From Pseudomonadota bacterium (GTDB lineage: Bacteria; Pseudomonadota; Gammaproteobacteria; Burkholderiales; Burkholderiaceae_B): 64,000 nucleotides of DNA. The notes beneath the pieces were generated by a model. The model ran no database searches. It was not told the DNA's origin and saw only the letters and a program-made list of their open reading frames with translations. Positions 27,398 through 35,502 of the stretch are shown here, piece after piece. The DNA lies in contig JAEXOO010000039.1 of the NCBI GenBank assembly GCA_023439305.1, positions 1 through 64,000 of the forward strand, given 5' to 3'. Positions within the stretch are counted from its first letter, which is position 1. Each line of letters begins with the position of its first letter. A program made the translations under genes and the position numbers.

Positions 27398-28609
27398 ATG
27401 AGTACACACCAAACCATGGATACGGCGGGAGCGCGTCCGGCGCGCCTCAGCCTGACTCAGGGCGAGCGCAAGGCCAGCATGCTGCTCGCCCTGTTGTTTG
27501 CCTGCCGGATGCTGGGCCTGTTTTTGTTGACGCCTGTATTTGCTGTTGCTGCACAAGCGTTGCCCGGCGGCAACGATGCCGCCCGCGTGGGGCTGGCGCT
27601 GGGCGCTTATGGCCTGACCCAGGCCGTGCTGCAGATACCCCTGGGCATGGCGTCGGACCGCTTCGGACGCCGTCCGGTCATCGTCGTCGGCATGGTGTTG
27701 TTTGTCGTGGGCGGGGTCATCTGTGCGCTGGCGACCAGCGTGGACTGGGTCACGGTGGGTCGCTGCGTGCAGGGCTTGGGCGCGGTATCGGCGGCCATTT
27801 CCGCCTGGGTAGCCGACTCCACCCGGCCCGAGGTGCGTACCCGTGCCATGGCCATGGTGGGCGGCTCCATCGGTATTTCTTTTGCCGTCTCGCTGGTGCT
27901 CTCGCCCGTGCTGGTCGGTCAGTTCGGTCTGTCGGGTCTGTTCTGGGCCATCAGCCTGCTGGGCTTTGTGTGTCTGCTGATCGCCGCCTTCGTGGTTCCT
28001 GTGGCGCCCAAGGCGCCGGTCTCGGCGGTCAGGGTCACGGCCGGCCAGGTGCTGCGCCATGCCGATTTGTTGCGACTGAACTTTGGCGTGTTCTGCCTGC
28101 ATTTCATTTTGATGTCGCTGTTCATCGTGGTGCCGGGCGTGCTGGCCACGCTGGGCGGCTATGGCACGCAGGATCTTTGGAAAGTGTATCTACCCGTCAT
28201 CCTGGCCTCGTTCGTGCTGATGGTGCCGGCTGTGTTCTACACCGAGACTCGCAAGCGGCACAAGCAGGCGCTGGAGCTGGCCGTGCTGGTTCTGGTCGTG
28301 GTGCTGGCTCTGATGCCTTGGGCACGCGGCTCGCTGGCGCCCATGGTGACGGCGCTGGTGCTGTTTTTCATCGGCTTCAATATTCTGGAAGCCTTGCAGC
28401 CGTCCTTGGTATCGCGTGTCGCTCCGCCTGAATATAAAGGCCTGGCCTTGGGCTTTTATAATACGTCCCAGTCGCTCGGGGTGTTCGGCGGCGGTCTGGT
28501 GGGCGGCCTCCTGGCCTCGCACGGCCTGGTGCAGTGGGTGTTGTGGACAGGTTCGGGCCTGGCCTTGCTCTGGCTGCTGACGGCGCGCGGATTCAAAGAC
28601 AAATACTAA
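27398..28609 (+). CDS. MFS transporter, YajR-like
   Basis: The 403-residue product has about 11-12 membrane segments and the MFS motif A (GMASDRFGRRPVIVVG, after segment 2), plus motif B-like GRCVQGLGAVSAAISAWVAD. It resembles the YajR branch of drug/proton antiporters, although the extra C-terminal domain of YajR is not seen. It lies between divergent uvrA and ssb, the same place as in other Alcaligenaceae, to my recollection. The substrate is unknown. Confidence 0.85.
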   Translation: MSTHQTMDTAGARPARLSLTQGERKASMLLALLFACRMLGLFLLTPVFAVAAQALPGGNDAARVGLALGAYGLTQAVLQIPLGMASDRFGRRPVIVVGMVLFVVGGVICALATSVDWVTVGRCVQGLGAVSAAISAWVADSTRPEVRTRAMAMVGGSIGISFAVSLVLSPVLVGQFGLSGLFWAISLLGFVCLLIAAFVVPVAPKAPVSAVRVTAGQVLRHADLLRLNFGVFCLHFILMSLFIVVPGVLATLGGYGTQDLWKVYLPVILASFVLMVPAVFYTETRKRHKQALELAVLVLVVVLALMPWARGSLAPMVTALVLFFIGFNILEALQPSLVSRVAPPEYKGLALGFYNTSQSLGVFGGGLVGGLLASHGLVQWVLWTGSGLALLWLLTARGFKDKY

Positions 28610-28718
28610 GTCGGGGGCGGACTTGCTTGTCCTGCCTTTGGTCCAGTCGGGTGTATTCATCACGCGCTGAATCCACGATAATGGTGCTTAACTACGTTTT
28701 GACTACAGGATTTTCTTC

Positions 28719-29231
28719 ATGGCATCGGTAAATAAAGTCATTCTGGTCGGCAACCTCGGCCGTGATCCGGAAGTACGCTACAGCGCGGAAGGCTCGGCCA
28801 TCTGCAATATTTCCATTGCCACGACCTCACAGTGGAAGGATCGCAACTCGGGCGAACGCCGCGAGGAAACCGAGTGGCACCGCGTGGTGTTCTACAACCG
28901 TCTGGCTGAAATCGCCGGCGAATACCTGAAAAAAGGCCGCTCGGTCTATGTAGAAGGTCGCCTGCGCACTCGCAAGTGGACTGGCCAGGACAACCAGGAA
29001 CGCTACACCACCGAAATCATCGCCGAACAGATGCAAATGCTGGGCGGCCGTGACGGCGGCGATATGGGCGGCGGCGGTGGCATGGGCGGCAGTGACTACG
29101 GCAGCAGCGCCCCGGCCCCTCAGCGCGCTCCGCGCCAGGCGCCTCAGCAACAGCAGCAGCAACAAGCGCCGCGCAACAACCCGCCCATGTCGGACAACCT
29201 GGCTGATATGGACGACGACATTCCGTTCTAG
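28719..29231 (+). CDS. ssb: Single-stranded DNA-binding protein
   Basis: The 170-residue product has an N-terminal OB fold (SVNKVILVGNLGRDPEVRY, WHRVVFYNRLAEIAGEYL, GRSVYVEGRLRTRKW). A Gly/Gln-rich linker with a polyglutamine run near residue 145 follows, and the acidic tip DMDDDIPF recruits partner proteins. It coats single-stranded DNA in replication, repair and recombination. Start ATG 28719 follows AGGATTTTCTTC. A hairpin terminator follows. Confidence 0.97.
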   Translation: MASVNKVILVGNLGRDPEVRYSAEGSAICNISIATTSQWKDRNSGERREETEWHRVVFYNRLAEIAGEYLKKGRSVYVEGRLRTRKWTGQDNQERYTTEIIAEQMQMLGGRDGGDMGGGGGMGGSDYGSSAPAPQRAPRQAPQQQQQQQAPRNNPPMSDNLADMDDDIPF

Positions 29232-29267
29232 GAAGCGCCTGAACCCAGAGTGTAAAGTATTGCCTTG

Positions 29268-29298
29268 AAACCCCCGCAAAGCGGGGGTTTCAGCTTTT
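29268..29298 (+). terminator. Intrinsic terminator after ssb
   Basis: A 10-bp perfect stem (29268-29277 with 29281-29290) with a 3-base loop is followed by TTTCAGCTTTTT, a somewhat interrupted T-run. Confidence 0.75.
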
Positions 29299-29358
29299 TG
29301 GATGGTGTTGAGTGCTTCTGGACTGGTGAGCGCTTTAAATGAAATTCCATGGCGGCTG

Positions 29359-30570
29359 TTAAAACCCAGCCCTGCGTGTGCTGCGCAGGACCAGCAGCCC
29401 TGCTGTCGTCAGGCCGGCGAACAGGGCGCCGGCGGCGAAGGTGCCTTGGAAGCCGATGGCGTCCCACAGCGCACCGGCAATGACGCTGGCCAGCAGCAGG
29501 GCGATGCCGGTCAGCAGGTGGAACATGCCGAAGGCGGTGCCGCGCAGTTCGGCGGGGGCGCTGTCGGCGATCAGCACGTTGAACAGGCCCTGTGTGAAGC
29601 CCATGTGCAATCCCCACAAGGCTACGCCCAGTCCCAGCCCGACCAGGCCAGGCACAAAGGCCAGCACCAGATCGGCAGCGATCAGCAGGGCAACTCCGAA
29701 CAGTAGCAGATCCATTTTGCGCATACGGTCAGACAGCACTCCGGCGGGGTAGGCCGACAGGGAATAGGCTACGCCCATGACGACCAGCACGGCAGGCGCC
29801 CACATCAGCGGCAGCCCGGTCGATTCGGCGCGCAGAATCAGGAAAGCTTCGCTGAAGCGTGCCAGCGTGAAGGCCAGGCCTATGCCTGCCACCCACCAGT
29901 AGCGTGTGCCCAGCCGGGCCAGATCGGCCCGGTTCAAGGGGATTTTGCGCGGGCGGGAGCCGGTGGGCAGTGTGGGTTCTCGCACGCCGAACACCAGTAT
30001 CGCAACGGCGACAAAAGCCGGCAGGACGGCGAACCAGAAGACAGCTTGGTAGTTGTCTGCCGTCCACCACATCAGAAGAATGGCCAGCAGCGGCCCGGTG
30101 AAGGCGCCGATGGTGTCCAGCGTCTGGCGCAGGCCGTAAGCGGCGCCGCGCAGCTCAGGCGGGGTGACGTCCGCCACCAGGGCGTCGCGGGGTGCGCCGC
30201 GTATGCCTTTACCGATACGGTCTACAAAACGTGCGCCCACCAGCCAGTCCAGCGTGCCCGCCAAGGGGAATACTGGCTTGGTCAGGGCGGCCAGACCGTA
30301 ACCGATGACGGCCAGCAGCTTGCGCTTGCCGAAACGGTCGCTGATCGCGCCGGAGAAGACCTTCATGATGGAGGCCGTGGCCTCGGCGATGCCTTCGATC
30401 AGGCCTACGGCCAGCACCGAGGTACCCAGGACGCCGACCATGTAGAGAGGCAGCAGGGCATGAATCATCTCGGAGGAAATATCCATGAACATGGATACGA
30501 AGCCCAGCGCCCAGACACTGCGCGGCACGCCGCCCGAGGCTTTCTTCGAGGGATCAGCGATTTTCGTCAT
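29359..30570 (-). CDS. MFS transporter
   Basis: The 403-residue product has about 12 membrane helices and the MFS motif A in AISDRFGKRKLLAVIGYG, plus DRIGKGIRGAPRDALVADVTPPELRGAAYGL. The latter is characteristic of a family of permeases often annotated as MFS transporters next to metal or stress genes. ATG 30570 (MTKIADPSKK) is the best start; the frame runs further upstream inside the ChrB-like gene. It overlaps that gene by 17 bases, indicating co-expression. Substrate unknown; chromate or another toxic ion is possible only by association. Confidence 0.82.
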   Translation of the reverse strand: MTKIADPSKKASGGVPRSVWALGFVSMFMDISSEMIHALLPLYMVGVLGTSVLAVGLIEGIAEATASIMKVFSGAISDRFGKRKLLAVIGYGLAALTKPVFPLAGTLDWLVGARFVDRIGKGIRGAPRDALVADVTPPELRGAAYGLRQTLDTIGAFTGPLLAILLMWWTADNYQAVFWFAVLPAFVAVAILVFGVREPTLPTGSRPRKIPLNRADLARLGTRYWWVAGIGLAFTLARFSEAFLILRAESTGLPLMWAPAVLVVMGVAYSLSAYPAGVLSDRMRKMDLLLFGVALLIAADLVLAFVPGLVGLGLGVALWGLHMGFTQGLFNVLIADSAPAELRGTAFGMFHLLTGIALLLASVIAGALWDAIGFQGTFAAGALFAGLTTAGLLVLRSTRRAGF

Positions 30571-31096
30571 GGGCGTCGTAGACCATCTGAGCATAGCGAT
30601 CAAGCAGCGCCTTGCAGTCGAGCAGTCGCGCTTGTGCGGCGGCGGCCAGAGGGGCATCGTAGAAATCCAGTTTGCGGATTTTCTCGTACCAGTTCTCCAG
30701 TTTCTTCAGGTCGGTTTCCTCTTCATCCAGCTCGGCGTAGGTGAACTTCTGAATGGCGATTTCCTTGGCGATTTCGGCCTCGAATCCCTGGCAGCGGCCC
30801 AGCAGCTCCTGGTACTGGTCGTCGCGGTCGGCCTTGAAACGGCTGATGACTTTTTCTTCCTGCTGCCGATCCAGGGCGATGGTTTCCAGTAAAACGCAGT
30901 CGCCTTCCATATTGACGATGTCGTTTTCCAGGACTTTGAGCCTGCGCACGTGTTCGTCAGTTTTGGGCAGCAGGCACACGCCGTTTTGCAGATAGACAGC
31001 CCCCAGGCCTTTCAAGCGGCGCCACAAGGCCAAGCGCTTGGCGCTGGGCTCGGCTGGGACTTTATAGGTCAGCAACAGCCATTTTATTGAATCCAT
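30554..31096 (-). CDS. ChrB-N-like protein (chromate resistance ChrB N-terminal domain family)
   Basis: The 180-residue product begins KWLLLTYKVPAEPSAKRLALWRRLKGLGAVYLQNGVCLLP, the hallmark of the N-terminal domain of chromate-sensing ChrB. The second half is an acidic, helical segment rather than the ChrB C-terminal domain, so it is a single-domain relative. No chrA chromate pump is present in the window. The downstream MFS gene overlaps its end. An inverted repeat lies over its upstream region. A role as sensor or regulator is inferred. Confidence 0.7.
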   Translation of the reverse strand: MDSIKWLLLTYKVPAEPSAKRLALWRRLKGLGAVYLQNGVCLLPKTDEHVRRLKVLENDIVNMEGDCVLLETIALDRQQEEKVISRFKADRDDQYQELLGRCQGFEAEIAKEIAIQKFTYAELDEEETDLKKLENWYEKIRKLDFYDAPLAAAAQARLLDCKALLDRYAQMVYDAHDENR

Positions 31097-31102
31097 CGGT
31101 AT

Positions 31103-31136
31103 TCCATTAAAGTAACGGCCGTTTCATATTAATGGA
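31103..31136. repeat. Inverted repeat upstream of the ChrB-N-like gene
   Basis: Perfect 8-bp arms TCCATTAA (31103-31110) and TTAATGGA (31129-31136) are separated by 18 bases. The proximal arm is only 7 bases from the start codon and overlaps the likely ribosome binding site, so binding there would hinder translation or transcription. Candidate operator. Confidence 0.4.
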
Positions 31137-31630
31137 TATGAGGGTTTTTTTGTTGTCGGACGCGATATTTGATTTCAGCCGGGGAGCGAGCAGCGCCGCG
31201 GCCACCTATGTATCCATGTGTTCGTCCTTGTATCTGAATCAGGGTGAATGAAAGTGGGCCGGTTTTTGTCTTGCCAGGATGGATGCGCCCGTGGCCAAGC
31301 CGCATGGGCACTGGTTTTTCGTGATTCGTGCGCGTTGGGGTAGGTCTTGAAGTCAGGCCTGTGCAGGGGTTCTGGGGCCGCTTGAAACAGCCTGGTGACG
31401 CTTTCCAAGCCTGGCCTCAGTCGCTACCATGGACACACCTATCCACGTTGTTCAGGTTCGTGCACGACGGGCTTTTTCGAGCATTCGCGCGCAGATCTCA
31501 GACCCAGGTGTAGGGATGAGCCAGCTTTGCTGACTCTGCTTTTGGCTGTGTTTGAGATCAGGGTGTTCGTCCCGCTTATTGCATGATGAAGCGCCGCGCT
31601 TCGCGGCGGGAATCAATACGGAGGAATACG
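31137..31630 (+). other. Intergenic segment upstream of the ferritin-like gene
   Basis: About 490 bases with no convincing coding frame; the short frames at 31328-31586 lack start signals and family resemblance. A short GC-rich hairpin (CGCCGC...GCGGCG) lies around 31591-31607, just before the strong ribosome binding site of the ferritin-like gene. I see no recognisable riboswitch or tRNA. Confidence 0.4.
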
Positions 31631-32179
31631 ATGAGCAAGCAGAAGGCTATTCCGAGCAATCATGGTCCCATCGATGTGGCCGCCATCCGCGCCGCCGCCA
31701 AGAAATTCGTCGATGATGGCGCCGTCGCGTCCGGCTACAAAGGCAATCGCGAAGAAATCATCCAGATGCTCAACGACGCATTGGCCACCGAGCTGGTCTG
31801 TGTGATGCGCTACAAGCGCCATTACTTTACCGCCACGGGCCTGAATAATGAGCCCATCAAAGCTGAATTCCTGGAGCATGCCACTCAGGAAGCCGACCAT
31901 GCCAATCGCATTGCTGAACGCATTGTGCAATTGAATGGGGAGCCGGATTTCAATCCCCGCACATTGGTCGAGCGCAGCCATGCCGAATATGACGACAGCG
32001 GGGACATCAAATCCATGATCCGCGCCAATCTGATCGCCGAGCGCATCGCCATTGAATCTTATCGCCAGATGATCGAGCGCATCGGTGACAGCGACCCCAC
32101 GACCCGTCAGATGCTGATTGAAATCATGGCGGTGGAAGAAGAGCACGCTGACGATATGAGCGATTTGCTGGATCTGTAG
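31631..32179 (+). CDS. Ferritin-like (bacterioferritin/Dps-type) protein
   Basis: The 182-residue product is a four-helix ferritin-like protein. Helix signatures carry iron ligands: NDALATELVCVMRYKRHY (first Glu), FLEHATQEADHANRIAERI (ExxH), LIAERIAIESYRQMI (Glu) and IMAVEEEHADDMSDLL (ExxH). Such proteins bind or oxidise iron and protect against peroxide. Start ATG 31631 has GGAGGAA 5-11 bases upstream; an upstream in-frame ATG at 31583 lacks such a site. It stands alone before a terminator. Confidence 0.85.
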   Translation: MSKQKAIPSNHGPIDVAAIRAAAKKFVDDGAVASGYKGNREEIIQMLNDALATELVCVMRYKRHYFTATGLNNEPIKAEFLEHATQEADHANRIAERIVQLNGEPDFNPRTLVERSHAEYDDSGDIKSMIRANLIAERIAIESYRQMIERIGDSDPTTRQMLIEIMAVEEEHADDMSDLLDL

Positions 32180-32194
32180 GCCAGGCTTCGCGCA

Positions 32195-32230
32195 CACAAA
32201 AAAACCGGCTTGAATGCCGGGTTTTTTGTG
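32195..32230. terminator. Bidirectional terminator between the ferritin-like gene and gntR
   Basis: A 15-bp stem with one mismatch (32195-32209 with 32216-32230) has an A-run on the left and T-run on the right. It serves the convergent ferritin-like (+) and GntR (-) genes. Confidence 0.88.
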
Positions 32231-32268
32231 CGGTGTAGAAAGAGCGGGCGGGCTGCGCTGAGGGCGTA

Positions 32269-32973
32269 TCAGGACTTGTCGGCCTGCGCGTCCTGATAGG
32301 CTTGGGCGGCGTTGTGCACGTGTTGGGTCGCCAGCAGGTTGGCCAGGTCGCTATTGCCGGCTATGACGGCATTCAGGATCTGGGCGTGATCTTCCCAGTT
32401 CTGGCGGATGCGCTGCAGATTGCTGGGCGCGAACAACAGGGCGGTGCGATCGCGCAGCGAGCGCATCAATTCGGTCAGCACGATATTGCCCGACATGGTG
32501 GCCAGGGTTTCGTGGAACTGGCGGTTCAAGGACTTGAGCAGATCCAGATTGCCCTCGTCTACCGCCTGGCGGCCTTGAGCCAGGATCAGCTGCAGTTTCT
32601 CGATGTTGGCCGGGTCCCGGCGCTGTGCGGCCAGTTTGGCGTTCAGGCCTTCCAGGGTGGCGCGGACCTCGGCCATGTTGTAGGCGATGTCAGCAGACAG
32701 CACGGCGACTGAAGCGCCACGGCGTGGCTCGATGGTGACCAGGCCTTCGGAGGCCAGCTCGCGCAGGGCTTCTCGTACAGGAATGCGCGACACACCCAGT
32801 TCCGTAGCCAGCTTGCCTTCCACCAGACGGTCGCCCGGGTGGAATTCGCCGCTGAGGATGCGCTCGCGCAATTGGTCGCGGATGACGGCGAACAAGGAGG
32901 CGTGCTGATCGCCCAGGCGGCGGCTGTCGTTGCTGGCGAGGGTTTGGGGAAGGCTGAAGCTGGGGATATTCAT
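32269..32973 (-). CDS. GntR-family (FCD domain) transcriptional regulator
   Basis: The 234-residue product has an N-terminal winged helix (about 25-90; RERILSGEFHPGDRLVEGKL, LGVSRIPVREALRELASEGLV). The C-terminal FCD ligand-binding domain has the metal-binding pattern (NRQFHETLATMSGN, HAQILNAVIAGN, HVHNAAQAY). FCD regulators usually repress catabolic operons until a carboxylate ligand binds. A GTATAC-centred site lies 70 bases upstream of its own start, and similar sites flank the catabolic genes to the right. It is therefore the best candidate regulator of the 33-43 kb cluster (inference). Confidence 0.88.
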   Translation of the reverse strand: MNIPSFSLPQTLASNDSRRLGDQHASLFAVIRDQLRERILSGEFHPGDRLVEGKLATELGVSRIPVREALRELASEGLVTIEPRRGASVAVLSADIAYNMAEVRATLEGLNAKLAAQRRDPANIEKLQLILAQGRQAVDEGNLDLLKSLNRQFHETLATMSGNIVLTELMRSLRDRTALLFAPSNLQRIRQNWEDHAQILNAVIAGNSDLANLLATQHVHNAAQAYQDAQADKS

Positions 32974-33036
32974 CGTACGACCTGTGCAATCGGGCAGGGA
33001 CCAGGTTCGATTATAAGGGCTGAGCGCCGTTTCCTG

Positions 33037-33053
33037 AATATGGTATACAGTTT
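33037..33053. promoter_or_regulatory. GTATAC-centred candidate operator, site 1
   Basis: AATATGGTATACAGTTT lies between the 3' end of the TauE-like gene and the gntR start, in the gntR promoter region. It matches site 2 and site 5 over most of the core (GTATACxGTTT), which suggests autoregulation by the FCD regulator. Confidence 0.5.
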
Positions 33054-33066
33054 GAGGCCTAAATAA

Positions 33067-33807
33067 TCAGTTCCACAGCGTGCGCACGATCAGGGTCAGC
33101 GCACTGATCGAGCAGATGCCCAGCAGCAGGCGGCGCATCAGAGGCAGGCTGACCTTATGCCGCAACTGGCCTGACAAGGCAAAGCCCAGCAGCATGAATG
33201 GATACAGCACGACGCTGAGCATGGCTTGCTGCAGGGTGAACAGGCCGGCCAGGATCAGCAGCAGCAAGGATAAGCTGGCGCCCAGGAAAAGAATCAGACC
33301 CAGCGAGGCGCGCAATTGGGCCGGCGGCAAATTCTGCATAGCAATGCCCAAGGCGGGGGCTCCGACTGACGTCAGCGTGCCCATGATGCCCGAGGCCACG
33401 CCGGCCAGGCTCATGTTTCGTACGGTGGGCAGTATGCGCAGCCCCCAGGCGCTCAAGGCTACCGCTGCCAGGATGGCGATGGCAAAACCCAGATTGACGG
33501 TATCCAGCGGCAATTGTGTCATGGCCAGTACGGCGACGACCGAGCCGGTGGCCCGTCCCCCCAGCGCACAGACCACCACCCGCGGCACGATATGCTGGCG
33601 TTCGCGCAAAGCAGCCAGCAACGAGACACTGCCGCCCAGGGCCAGCAGGGGGCCGGGCACCAGCTGGGGAAACACCAGGGCGGCGATGGGGGCCACCAGC
33701 ATGGCAAAGCCGATTCCGCCTACGCCTTGCAGAAAGGCCGCCAGGACGATCAGGCCGGCCATCAGCAGCCAGGACAGGGGATCGACCAGATCAAGCAGTG
33801 TCGCCAT
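33067..33807 (-). CDS. TauE/SafE-family sulfite exporter-like permease
   Basis: The 246-residue product has about eight membrane helices, with the family-typical glycine-rich first helix (GLIVLAAFLQGVGGIGFAMLVAP) and a repeated second half (ASGIMGTLTSVGAPALGIAM). TauE/SafE members export sulfite or sulfoacetate or move other organic anions. The gene diverges from the large permease at 33,985. Sharing a 177-base control region containing a GTATAC site suggests that it exports a product or imports a substrate of the neighbouring pathway. Start ATG 33807 is preceded by GGAAAG. Confidence 0.82.
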   Translation of the reverse strand: MATLLDLVDPLSWLLMAGLIVLAAFLQGVGGIGFAMLVAPIAALVFPQLVPGPLLALGGSVSLLAALRERQHIVPRVVVCALGGRATGSVVAVLAMTQLPLDTVNLGFAIAILAAVALSAWGLRILPTVRNMSLAGVASGIMGTLTSVGAPALGIAMQNLPPAQLRASLGLILFLGASLSLLLLILAGLFTLQQAMLSVVLYPFMLLGFALSGQLRHKVSLPLMRRLLLGICSISALTLIVRTLWN

Positions 33808-33924
33808 GAGGAATTCTTTCCTTTTTCATGTATAAGGTATTCAGGGCTGATAGTTCAGGCATCAATTTCTCAGAGTTTTCCCCAGTTTTCTTCATATTTT
33901 TCTGATTTGAAAACAATATTGAAG

Positions 33925-33939
33925 ATAGTATACCGTTTA
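33925..33939. promoter_or_regulatory. GTATAC-centred candidate operator, site 2
   Basis: ATAGTATACCGTTTA lies in the divergent control region between the TauE-like gene and the large permease. The stretch GTATACCGTTT is identical to site 5 at 41,242. It sits 46 bases upstream of the permease start, in position to block transcription. Confidence 0.55.
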
Positions 33940-33984
33940 TCGTAAGACACGATGTCCAGAAAAAACGACAAGGAAGGGGGATAC

Positions 33985-35502
33985 ATGCAAAGCGATGTGG
34001 TGCTCAATGCAGCGCACTGGGCGTACTTGATCAGCGTCCTGGTCATCATCATCACCATGATGTTCCGGGCCAATGTGGTGGTGCCGTCCGTGATCGGCAC
34101 GCTAGCGGTGGTAACGGCCATGACTGGCAGCCCGATTCAGGGCTTGATCAGCATTTTTTCGGCCAGCTTTGTGGCCGCCAAGGAACTGTTCAACATTTTC
34201 CTGGTGATCACGTTCATGACGGCGCTGCTCAATTCCCTGAAGCGCCTGGAAGCGGATGTGAAGATGGTGGCGCCGTTTCGCAAGGTGATGATCAACAGCG
34301 CTTCATCGTTCGTGATGATTGCGGCAGCGACCTATTTCATCTCCCTGTTTTTCTGGCCTACGCCAGCCGTGCCGCTGGTATCCGCCATTCTGTTGCCGGC
34401 CGCCATCGCCGCCGGCTTGCCGCCGCTGGTGGGCGCCATGGTCATCGCCATTTGCGGCCAGGGCATGGCGCTGTCTTCGGACTACATCATCGGCGTGGCG
34501 CCGGGCATCAGCGCCAAAGCGGCCGGGGTCGGGGCGGATGTGGCGATTCTGGCTGATCGCGCCCTGATCCTGTCCTGGATCACCGGAGGCGTGGCGCTGG
34601 TACTGGCGTTTGTGCTGATGCGCCGTCATTTCAAGCCCGCCAGCAGCCGCCTGCTCGATGAGTGGATGCGTCGGGCCCCGGACAGCACGCTGGACGAGGT
34701 CGAGTCGCAGGGAACCTACGACAAGGCGGAGATCGCCCGGGGAACGTCCGGCAACGAGCATACCCTGCACGTGGGCCTGACCCCGAAGGAGGAGCGTTAC
34801 TCGCGCATCCTGGCCGTGATCACGCCGCTGGCCTTTCTGGCGGTGATCGGCATCATGCTGCTGCCGCGCTTCATTCCGTCGTTGCCGGTGCTGCGCGGTG
34901 GGGACGCCGCCGGCCTGGTAGGAGGCGTGGCCTTCATTCTGATGATGATCGCCACCTGTATGGCGGAAGGGCCGCGTCGCATGCTGGATACCTGTCCCGA
35001 CCATATGACGGACGGCTTTGTCTTCGCCTTTCGCGCCATGGGCTCAGTGCTGCCGATTGCCGGTTTTTTCTTCCTGGGGGCCAGCGAGGCGACTTCCGCC
35101 ATTCTGGGCACGCCCTTGGATCAGACGCCCAGCCTGTTGTTCGAGCTGATTTCGGCGGGCCAGCATTTCATTCCGGACAACCACTTTCTGGTGGCCTTCG
35201 GCGTGCTGCTGGTGGGCGTGATTTCGGGCATCGACGGGTCGGGTTTCTCGGGTCTGCCCCTGACCGGCACGCTGGCCTCGGCCTTGAGTCCGGTGTCTGG
35301 CCTGGACGTGGAGACGTTGGCCGCAGTGGGCCAGATCGGCGCGATCTGGACAGGCGGGGGCACCTTGATCGCCTGGTCTTCGTTGATCGCCGTAGCGGGT
35401 TTTGCGCGGGTGCATATTCTGGATCTGGTGCGGGCCTTGACCTTGCCCGTGCTGGCCGGGATGGCGGCATCCACGATTTGCGCTGTACTGGTGTTCGGGT
35501 GA
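33985..35502 (+). CDS. Polytopic permease of an anion transporter-like family
   Basis: The 505-residue product has about 11-12 membrane helices. Duplicated re-entrant-like motifs (CGQGMALSSDYIIGVAPGISAKAAG and SGIDGSGFSGLPLTGTLASAL, given here only as landmarks) occur in each half, a form reminiscent of ion transporter superfamily carriers such as CitM/DcuC/NhaC. I do not recognise the exact family. Start ATG 33985 has GGAAGGGGG upstream; the upstream in-frame ATG 33952 lacks a site. The stop codon overlaps the start of the hydrolase gene by one base. It probably imports the substrate of the pathway. Confidence 0.75.
   Translation: MQSDVVLNAAHWAYLISVLVIIITMMFRANVVVPSVIGTLAVVTAMTGSPIQGLISIFSASFVAAKELFNIFLVITFMTALLNSLKRLEADVKMVAPFRKVMINSASSFVMIAAATYFISLFFWPTPAVPLVSAILLPAAIAAGLPPLVGAMVIAICGQGMALSSDYIIGVAPGISAKAAGVGADVAILADRALILSWITGGVALVLAFVLMRRHFKPASSRLLDEWMRRAPDSTLDEVESQGTYDKAEIARGTSGNEHTLHVGLTPKEERYSRILAVITPLAFLAVIGIMLLPRFIPSLPVLRGGDAAGLVGGVAFILMMIATCMAEGPRRMLDTCPDHMTDGFVFAFRAMGSVLPIAGFFFLGASEATSAILGTPLDQTPSLLFELISAGQHFIPDNHFLVAFGVLLVGVISGIDGSGFSGLPLTGTLASALSPVSGLDVETLAAVGQIGAIWTGGGTLIAWSSLIAVAGFARVHILDLVRALTLPVLAGMAASTICAVLVFG

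Noticed and set aside
29050..29170. Low-complexity GGC/CAG repeats as a repeat element
   Set aside because: They encode the Gly/Gln-rich linker of SSB and are normal for that protein.
31328..31586. Short frames upstream of the ferritin-like gene
   Set aside because: They lack ribosome binding sites, family resemblance and plausible codon pattern.
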